A stretch of DNA of 64,000 nt from VXMO01 sp965205915 (lineage in GTDB: Bacteria; Chloroflexota; Dehalococcoidia; UBA6926), in assembly GCA_965205915.1 (NCBI GenBank), contig OZ242191.1, forward strand, positions 1,178,001 through 1,242,000, written 5' to 3'. A program made the translations under genes and the position numbers. Below are positions 58,279 to 64,000 of the stretch, in pieces. Below the pieces are notes generated by a model that saw nothing but the letters and a program-made list of their open reading frames with translations, had not been told where the DNA came from and ran no database searches. Position 1 is the first letter of the stretch. Every line of letters starts with the position of its first letter.

Positions 58279-59301
58279 TCACGCAGTAACTCTGAGGCCG
58301 GGCACGGCATCCAGGCTGCCGTCATCGGGCTGAGCCCCCTGCTCGATGACGAACGCGGCGCGGGCGGCGATCATGACTCCGTTGTCCGTGCAGAGGCCGG
58401 GACGTGGCCGCCAGACGGGCATGTCAGCCTTGCGCAGGACTTCTTCGCCCAAAGCGCCGTTGGCCGCGACGCCGCCTGAGAGCATGACGGATTTCGCTTT
58501 CGTGGCACGCGCCACTTCCAGCAGGCGATCCGCGAGGCCGGTGACGGCAGTCTGCTGAAAGCCGGCGGCTATGTTGGCGACGTCCTCTTGAGATAGAGCC
58601 TCTGTGCCCCCGCGTTCGTTGACCACGCGCAACACGGCCGTCTTGAGGCCGCTGAAACTGAAATCCCAGGAATCGCGGATCATTGGGCTGGGAAATCGTA
58701 CAGGGTCTGTCGCGTCTCGCGCGACGCGCTCGATGATAGGCCCCCCGGGATAACCGAGACCAAGCAGTCGGGCGACCTTGTCAAAAGCCTCGCCGGCGGC
58801 ATCGTCCCGTGTCTCGCTCAGGAGTCGATATTGCCCGTGTGTCTCAATCAGAACGATGTCCGTGTGACCGCCGGAGACGATGAGGGCGACTGCGGGCAAA
58901 ATGGGATCGCCTCTTTCTTCGCCGTCCCACTGCCCATCCGCAATCCAGTTGGCGTAGACGTGGCCTTCAAGGTGATGGACGCCATAGAGCGGGAGATTCC
59001 ACACCATAGCTAGCGCCTTGGCAAAGTTGACGCCCACGAGTAGCGACCCTGCGAGGCCCGGGCCGTATGTAACGGCGATGGCATCCAGATTCAGGTCGCC
59101 ATCATGCCGCTGCATGACGTCACGCAGCAAAGATGGAAAGGTGAGGAGGTGTTGGCGGGAGGCAATCTCCGGCACAACGCCGCCGAATCGCGCATGGATG
59201 TCCGCCTGTGAGGAGAGGCCCTGAACAATGACGCGCCGACCATCTTCGACAATGGCGATGCCGGTCTCGTCGCAGGACGACTCAATGCCGAGGATTTTCA
59301 T
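58279..59301 (-). CDS. tsaD: tRNA N6-threonylcarbamoyladenosine transferase TsaD
   Basis: The 340-residue protein has ILGIESSCDETGIAIVEDG, the metal motif HHLEGHVYANW, VTYGPGLAGSLLVGVNFAKALA, and LIVSGGHTDIVLIETHG. It attaches threonylcarbamoyl to A37 of ANN-reading tRNAs, with TsaB and TsaE. These partners are not in the window. The length is normal. Confidence 0.97.
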   Translation of the reverse strand: MKILGIESSCDETGIAIVEDGRRVIVQGLSSQADIHARFGGVVPEIASRQHLLTFPSLLRDVMQRHDGDLNLDAIAVTYGPGLAGSLLVGVNFAKALAMVWNLPLYGVHHLEGHVYANWIADGQWDGEERGDPILPAVALIVSGGHTDIVLIETHGQYRLLSETRDDAAGEAFDKVARLLGLGYPGGPIIERVARDATDPVRFPSPMIRDSWDFSFSGLKTAVLRVVNERGGTEALSQEDVANIAAGFQQTAVTGLADRLLEVARATKAKSVMLSGGVAANGALGEEVLRKADMPVWRPRPGLCTDNGVMIAARAAFVIEQGAQPDDGSLDAVPGLRVTA

Positions 59302-59347
59302 GGTAGTGCGGCGTCGCCGCGCACGTTTACCGTGGCGCTTAGGCGGT

Positions 59348-59989
59348 TCAGGCCGCGTTGAGTTGCAGCATCAACATAGCGAACTCACCCTTTTCGCCTG
59401 CCATACGGTAGAGGGAGCGCATCGCGGGTTCGATGCCGGACTTGATGAGCGTCGTGACGTGATCTTCTTCAATCACTTCCGCCAATTGAGACCATCCGAG
59501 GATGATAACGTCGCCCTCTTCAACCTGCTCATGGGCCACGTAGATTGGGACCTCGCCCTCTTCACCCAGGGCGCCACCCGCCTTGTCAGGGTTGACGTAG
59601 CCGGGATAGTAGATTTGGTCTTTGGTAACGACCCAGGACACGGCGGGGCCGGCCCACGCCAGGTAAACATCATTGCCGGTCACTGCGGCCAGGACGGCGC
59701 CGGCGCGCCACCCGCGCACGGAGTACCTGCCGAGGCTTGACTGGACGGCCTCGATCGCGTTCTGGAGGTAACGAGTCGTCGTGAAACTGCGCTGAGCCTT
59801 GAGGCCGTCCTCCAGCGCTTCCCAAACGATGTCAGAAACCGCGACAGAGGGACCGGCCACTACTTGAACGAGTCCATAGACTGCGTCAATACCATCCCGT
59901 CGCCGGTCTTCCCAGACACGGATGTACGGCGCCATTGGTTGGGCCTCGCCGCCCGCTATGCTGAAACTTGCGGTTGTATATGTTGCCAT
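59348..59989 (-). CDS. PP2C-like phosphatase-fold protein
   Basis: From ATG 59989 the 213-residue protein has GLVQVVAGPSVAVSDIVWEALEDGL, then GWRAGAVLAAVTGNDVYLAWAGPAVSWVVTKDQIYYPG, and VEEGDVIILGWSQLAEVI. The order of strands, including a GNDVYLAWAG-like core and a D-x-I-I-L-G motif, is that of a PP2C/SpoIIE-like domain. Metal-binding Asp residues are not clearly kept, so activity is doubtful. Confidence 0.5.
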   Translation of the reverse strand: MATYTTASFSIAGGEAQPMAPYIRVWEDRRRDGIDAVYGLVQVVAGPSVAVSDIVWEALEDGLKAQRSFTTTRYLQNAIEAVQSSLGRYSVRGWRAGAVLAAVTGNDVYLAWAGPAVSWVVTKDQIYYPGYVNPDKAGGALGEEGEVPIYVAHEQVEEGDVIILGWSQLAEVIEEDHVTTLIKSGIEPAMRSLYRMAGEKGEFAMLMLQLNAA

Positions 59990-60144
59990 CCGACCATTCC
60001 CCACGCCTTTGACTACCACTCATCTTAATGATAGCAGCACGTGCTAGGGGCGGTAGTGGCGGCTAAACAGGAGAGACAACGGCGCGGGTTGTAGAATACA
60101 CCTGAACCCGCAGTAGTCCCCCAAGAGAGGGAGGTCGCACACAT

Positions 60145-61407
60145 ATGCAGGATGTCGAGACCATCAGCCTTGTGCTTTTGGGGCTCTCCTTTCTTCTTTC
60201 GGCGATCTTTTCCGGAACCGAGGCGGCCTTCCTCGCGTCTCAGCCGCACCGCCTTCGGTACCGGGCGGAGGCGGGGTCCAGGGGGGCGCGGATCGCGACG
60301 CGGATGAAGGAGAGGCCGGAGCGATTCCTTTCAACGCTGCTGGTCGGCAACAACCTCATGAACACGGCGGCGGCAGCCATCGCGACGAGCATTGCACTGA
60401 CGTTGCTTGAAAACTCGGAGCAAGGCCTCGTCGCGGCGACGATCGTTACGACGATTGCCCTGCTCATCTTCTCGGAGATTACGCCAAAGACGATTGGGGC
60501 GCGTCACGCGGAACGCGTGATGGTGCTCCTTGCGCCGCCGTTCCGACTATTGTCGTTCATTCTCGCGCCCGTCACGTTCGGCTTCACGATGTTTGCGGGC
60601 CTCGTGGCATGGCTAACGGGTGGGACACGTCGCGCGGTGGTGGACACGCAGGAACTAAGCACGATGATCCGGACAGGCGTGGAACAGGGAACCGTGGAGG
60701 CGCGCGAGGCGCAGATGGTCCAGAAGGTGTTCCAGTTTGGTGACCGGATGGTGAGAGAGATCATGACGCCGCGCACGGAGGTTATCTGGGTGCGAAACGG
60801 CACGACGCTCGCTGAATTCCTTGATATCTACGCGCGACACTCCCACTCGCACTTCCCCGTTCAAGCGGACGAGCCGGACGGTGTGGAGGGCATCCTCTCA
60901 ATCAAGAGCGTGTTGCACAAACACGCGATGGGCGAACTCACGATGAACAGTTCCATCACGACAGACCTGCGGGAGACGCACTATGTGCCGGAGACCAAGC
61001 GCATCGATGATCTCATGGATGAGATGCGTGCGCAGCGGTCGCGCATGGTCATGGTCGTCGATGAGTTCGGTGATATTTCAGGCCTCGTGGTCCTCAGCCG
61101 CGCCATCGAGTTGATCGTCGGACGTGTGGATGATCCCGGCGACCCGCAGACGTTTGAGGCCGTCGATGAGCAGACGGTGCGTGTGGACGGCATCATGCAC
61201 ATTGATGAGCTGGCAGAGCAATTGAATATCCACCTGCCCGACGGTGATGGGGAGTATGAGACCATCGCCGGATTCGTGCTCAAGCAACTGGGCAGGATTC
61301 CGGAAGAGGGGGAGGCCATCGTTCACGGGCGGTATGAGATCACTGTGGCGCAGGTCCAGGGCGCCCGCATCGATGAAGTGACCGTGCGGACGGAGGACGG
61401 CAAGTGA
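60145..61407 (+). CDS. CNNM/CorC-type transporter-associated membrane protein
   Basis: The 420-residue protein has an N-terminal DUF21 membrane domain (LSAIFSGTEAAFLASQPHRL, STLLVGNNLMNTAAAAIATSIA, EITPKTIGARHAE), two CBS domains (REIMTPRTEVIWV; SIKSVLHKH, VVDEFGDISGLVVL), and a C-terminal CorC_HlyC domain (YETIAGFVLKQLGRIPEEGEAI). Such proteins are linked to magnesium or cobalt efflux. GGGAGG lies before the start. Confidence 0.93.
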   Translation: MQDVETISLVLLGLSFLLSAIFSGTEAAFLASQPHRLRYRAEAGSRGARIATRMKERPERFLSTLLVGNNLMNTAAAAIATSIALTLLENSEQGLVAATIVTTIALLIFSEITPKTIGARHAERVMVLLAPPFRLLSFILAPVTFGFTMFAGLVAWLTGGTRRAVVDTQELSTMIRTGVEQGTVEAREAQMVQKVFQFGDRMVREIMTPRTEVIWVRNGTTLAEFLDIYARHSHSHFPVQADEPDGVEGILSIKSVLHKHAMGELTMNSSITTDLRETHYVPETKRIDDLMDEMRAQRSRMVMVVDEFGDISGLVVLSRAIELIVGRVDDPGDPQTFEAVDEQTVRVDGIMHIDELAEQLNIHLPDGDGEYETIAGFVLKQLGRIPEEGEAIVHGRYEITVAQVQGARIDEVTVRTEDGK

Positions 61408-61438
61408 GAGGGATGACGAACTCTCTCGGGAGGAATTG

Positions 61439-62494
61439 ATGGAGGACATCAAACTATGGGAACTGGACGGAACGCAGGCTAAGCCCCTGGGTTTGAACAG
61501 CCGGTTGGAGTCCGAGGGGTTCTTCGAAGATACCCTCGTCAAGAACCCGAACCTGCTGATCGATGGCGTAACACTTGTAGGACGGCAGACTCCCACCGAA
61601 GGCGGACCCCTTGATCTGCTTGGCGTAGATTCGGACGGCAGGCTGGTCGTGTTCGAGTTAAAGCGTGGGAAGCTGTTGCGTGAAGCCGTCGCGCAAATCA
61701 TAGATTACGCATCCGACCTCGACAGTCTGGATCTCGATGCCCTCGCTGACCGCATCTCAGAAAGGTCGGGCGCTCACGACATTGACAAAATCGAGAACTT
61801 TCAAGAGTGGTACAACAGCGAGGGTTTTGGTGAGTTGGAGTCGCTGAAACCGCTGCGCATGTTCCTGGTCGGGCTGGGAGCGGACGACCGGACGGAACGC
61901 ATGGTGAGGTTCTTGGCCCAGAACAGCGGCATGGACATCTCGCTGCTGACCTTTCATGCCTTCGACTACGACGGCAAGACTATCCTTGCCAAGCAAGTGG
62001 AAGTGGAAGCAGCCGAGGAACCCTCGCGTCGCTCGACAAGGCGACGTCGGACTCAGGAGGAGTTGGATCGGGACTTCGACGAGAGAGTATCAAGGTTTGG
62101 GGTGCGTGATTTCGTCGATGACGTTCGTGGCATGTTCAATGAGAAATGGCCTACATCGACAGAACTCTCATTCGCCCGCGGAATTGGTATCCGACTGGAT
62201 CGTTCCAGACAATATGCGCGCATTGATGCGTGGAAAAAGGAAACAATAAGTATCGCCTTCTTCGCTCACACCAAGGCATTGTGCTTGGATGAGTTCAGAG
62301 AGCCAGTAAGCAAGATTCGATATGTAACAGAGCGAGGCCGAGAACCCGTGGAAGATCCCAGGACAGATATTCATTTCCACCTGACCCCGCAAGAATGGGA
62401 GACTCACAAACAGAGCTTGACTGCTCTCGTGCAAGCCGTATACACGGCATGGCAGAACCAGGATGAGGATGAAGAGGCGGAATTGGCGCGATGA
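61439..62494 (+). CDS. NucS/DUF91-like endonuclease-fold protein
   Basis: The 351-residue protein from ATG 61439 has a PD-(D/E)XK core: GGPLDLLGVDSDGRLVVFELKRGKLLREAVAQIIDYAS (Asp, then Glu-x-Lys). NucS-like enzymes act on branched or mismatched DNA. The C-terminal half (RFGVRDFVDDVRGMFNEKWP to end) looks like an extra DUF5655-type domain; it contains several aromatic-rich strands. The stop overlaps the next start (ATGA). Confidence 0.75.
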   Translation: MEDIKLWELDGTQAKPLGLNSRLESEGFFEDTLVKNPNLLIDGVTLVGRQTPTEGGPLDLLGVDSDGRLVVFELKRGKLLREAVAQIIDYASDLDSLDLDALADRISERSGAHDIDKIENFQEWYNSEGFGELESLKPLRMFLVGLGADDRTERMVRFLAQNSGMDISLLTFHAFDYDGKTILAKQVEVEAAEEPSRRSTRRRRTQEELDRDFDERVSRFGVRDFVDDVRGMFNEKWPTSTELSFARGIGIRLDRSRQYARIDAWKKETISIAFFAHTKALCLDEFREPVSKIRYVTERGREPVEDPRTDIHFHLTPQEWETHKQSLTALVQAVYTAWQNQDEDEEAELAR

Positions 62495-63132
62495 ACCTCT
62501 ACCTGGTTCGGCACGGCGAGACGGAGTGGAATCGCGACGGACGCGCGCAGGGGCGGGCCGATATCCCGCTCAATGATGCCGGTATCGCGCAGTCACGGGC
62601 GCTTGCTGACCATTTCGGGTCTCTGCGTGTGACGGCAGTTATGTCGAGTTCTTCACGGAGGGCGGCGCTGACCGCAGAGGCAATCGCCTCGTCACACGGG
62701 CTTTCCGTGACGGCTGAGGATGACCTGCGTGAGCTGGACTTTGGCGGGCTGGACGGCGCGCCGCTGCGGGAGATGCGCGAGTTGTTCCCGGATTTCTTTG
62801 AGCACTGGACGCGCGATCCGGCCACGGCGCAGTTCCCGGACGGGGGCGAGACGTTGGAGGCGCTCCAGGACCGCGCGTGGGCGATTGTGGAGACCATCGC
62901 GCGGTCACATGGGCCGCAGGACAATGTGATCGTCGTCTCACACGCCTTTGCGCTGTATTCGGTCATGTGCCGGGCGCTGGGGATGCCGCTGTCCAATTAC
63001 GGGCGGCTGCGGATCACGCCGGGCTCTTTCAGCCTCCTTGTTTCGCGCACGCCAAACGTCATCGGGCCGGCGGATGAGGTGCAGTGGGCGCTGACGAGCC
63101 TGAACGTCGCGCCAACTATCCACGGCGACTAG
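62491..63132 (+). CDS. Histidine phosphatase family protein
   Basis: The 213-residue protein has LVRHGETEWNRDGRAQGRADIPLNDAG, the RHG motif with the phosphorylated His, and VIVVSHAFALYSVMCRALG with the second His. It may be a phosphoglycerate mutase-like, cobalamin or nucleotide phosphatase. It is ATGA-coupled to the NucS-like gene. Confidence 0.92.
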   Translation: MNLYLVRHGETEWNRDGRAQGRADIPLNDAGIAQSRALADHFGSLRVTAVMSSSSRRAALTAEAIASSHGLSVTAEDDLRELDFGGLDGAPLREMRELFPDFFEHWTRDPATAQFPDGGETLEALQDRAWAIVETIARSHGPQDNVIVVSHAFALYSVMCRALGMPLSNYGRLRITPGSFSLLVSRTPNVIGPADEVQWALTSLNVAPTIHGD

Positions 63133-63138
63133 TCCGTT

Positions 63139-64000
63139 ATGCCCAGGGGCAACGGGCCGGGGGAATCGGCCCTCATCGAGAACATCCGGCGCGCGCTGGA
63201 GTCCGGCGGCTATGTTGGGCGCGGGGCGCGGCTGCTTGCGGGCGTCTCCGGCGGGCCGGATTCGACGGCGCTACTTTCCAGCCTCGTTGAGTTACGAGAG
63301 TCGTGCGAGATTGAGCTACACGTCACGCATGTGGATCACGGCCTGAGACCGGAGGCGCGGGGAGACGCGGCCTATGTGCGGCGGCTGTGCGCGCGATGGA
63401 ATGTGCCCGTGACGGTGCGTCGCGTGGACGTGGACGCCTTGCGGCGCGAGGAGCGGCTGTCCATTGAGGAGGCGGCGCGTAAGGCAAGGCACACCGTCTT
63501 CCTGGAGGAGGCGACCGCGACGGGCGCGGAGGCCATCGTATTAGGACACACGGCGGATGATCACGTCGAAACGGCTCTGTTGAATTTGCTGCGCGGGGCG
63601 GGTCTGCGCGGGCTGGCGGGGATGGCCGAGCAAGCGGAATCGGCATTCATGCTGCCCGACGGCAAACGGGTTCCCATCATTCGTCCGCTGCTGAGCATGA
63701 CGCGCGCCGAGGTGATGAACTATCTGCGGGAAAGGCGGCTACGACCGCGAGAGGACGCGAGCAACACGGACCCGGCGCATCTGCGAAATCGAGTGCGGCA
63801 TGAGCTTCTGCCGTTGCTGGAGGACATCCGAACCGGCGCAGCAGAGGCCGTTGCGCGGGCCTCGGAGGATGCCCGGCTGGCGCTGGAGTACCTGGAGTCG
63901 CAGGCGGACGATGTGTGGCGAGATGCGTGTGATACGGCGGCGGACGATCATTCCATTCGCATTGACCGTGGTGTGATGCGTGGGGCGCACGTCGCGCTGC
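63139..64000 (+). CDS. tilS: tRNA(Ile)-lysidine synthase TilS (partial)
   Basis: The frame from ATG 63139 stays open past the end of the window (287 codons seen). It has the PP-loop GVSGGPDSTALLSSL, HVDHGLRPEARGDAAYV, GHTADDHVETALLNLLRGAG and PIIRPLLSMTRAEVMNYLRE. TilS changes C34 of an Ile tRNA to lysidine so that AUA is read. The C-terminal substrate-binding part lies beyond the window. Confidence 0.95.
   Translation, partial: MPRGNGPGESALIENIRRALESGGYVGRGARLLAGVSGGPDSTALLSSLVELRESCEIELHVTHVDHGLRPEARGDAAYVRRLCARWNVPVTVRRVDVDALRREERLSIEEAARKARHTVFLEEATATGAEAIVLGHTADDHVETALLNLLRGAGLRGLAGMAEQAESAFMLPDGKRVPIIRPLLSMTRAEVMNYLRERRLRPREDASNTDPAHLRNRVRHELLPLLEDIRTGAAEAVARASEDARLALEYLESQADDVWRDACDTAADDHSIRIDRGVMRGAHVAL

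Noticed and set aside
1..64000. CRISPR arrays, tRNA or rRNA genes
   Set aside because: No regularly spaced repeats, no cloverleaf with T-loop and anticodon, and no rRNA-like conserved stretch were found by reading the intergenic regions; a covariance-model scan would be decisive.

Overview
The window looks like a chromosomal segment of a Chloroflexota bacterium, probably Dehalococcoidia/SAR202-like; this is inferred from gene content, not from a marker phylogeny. The supporting signs are moderate-to-high GC, an alternative complex III (Act) operon, Firmicutes-like replication loaders (DnaD, DnaC/DnaI) beside dnaB, Gram-positive-type SOS-box motifs, a CIRCE element before groESL, and split-type glycine decarboxylase halves. 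No rRNA, tRNA, CRISPR array, transposase or integrase was recognised. Genes are tightly packed and the longest gene-free stretch is about 300 bases.

Left part (1-8.1 kb): the tail of a HEAT-like protein, a BrnT/BrnA module with a macrodomain gene, a decayed PIN toxin-antitoxin locus flanked by a duplicated 3' end of the DUF3179 lipoprotein gene, pncB, and a cluster of zinc-ribbon protein, PrsW-type protease and retropepsin-like protease. From 8.1 to 16.2 kb runs a leftward operon for alternative complex III: pentaheme ActA, split ActB, two NrfD-like subunits, ActD and ActE, plus a small membrane protein. From 16.4 to 21.2 kb lie two leftward replication units, dnaD-like/double-AAA loader/HIT and rplI/dnaB. 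Each has a promoter whose spacer holds GAAC-N4-GTTC at the same offset.

Middle (21.3-44.7 kb): two paralogous PIN toxins under near-identical promoters but with unrelated antitoxins; purL; an orphan branched-chain-type binding protein; and a type I restriction-modification operon (hsdR, then an HsdM-HsdS fusion split by a frameshift), preceded by a catalytically stripped class I lysyl-tRNA-synthetase-like gene. Then come a rhodanese, a YciI-domain protein with an extra C-terminal region overlapping a PIN toxin, and the glycine cleavage genes gcvT-gcvH-gcvP, with both P halves fused. After these are a GIY-YIG-like pair, an aldo/keto reductase, an intact copy of the OB-like/PIN pair seen at the left end, a class II aldolase with an SDR, and a NYN-domain protein.

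Right part (44.8-64 kb): a secreted two-component-regulator propeller protein; a CoA-metabolism cluster (MaoC, CitE-like lyase, acyl-CoA dehydrogenase, MaoC, methylmalonyl-CoA-mutase large subunit, SDR reductase, thiolase) that covers many steps of an ethylmalonyl-CoA-like or methylmalonyl-CoA route; groESL; a HicB-like two-gene cassette between two copies of a perfect palindrome; an SDR; tsaD; a PP2C-like protein; a CNNM/CorC-type membrane protein; a NucS-like nuclease; a histidine phosphatase; and tilS, which runs off the end. The unusual feature of the window is its density of small toxin-antitoxin-like modules (about eight in 64 kb), several with unclassified partners or signs of partner exchange.
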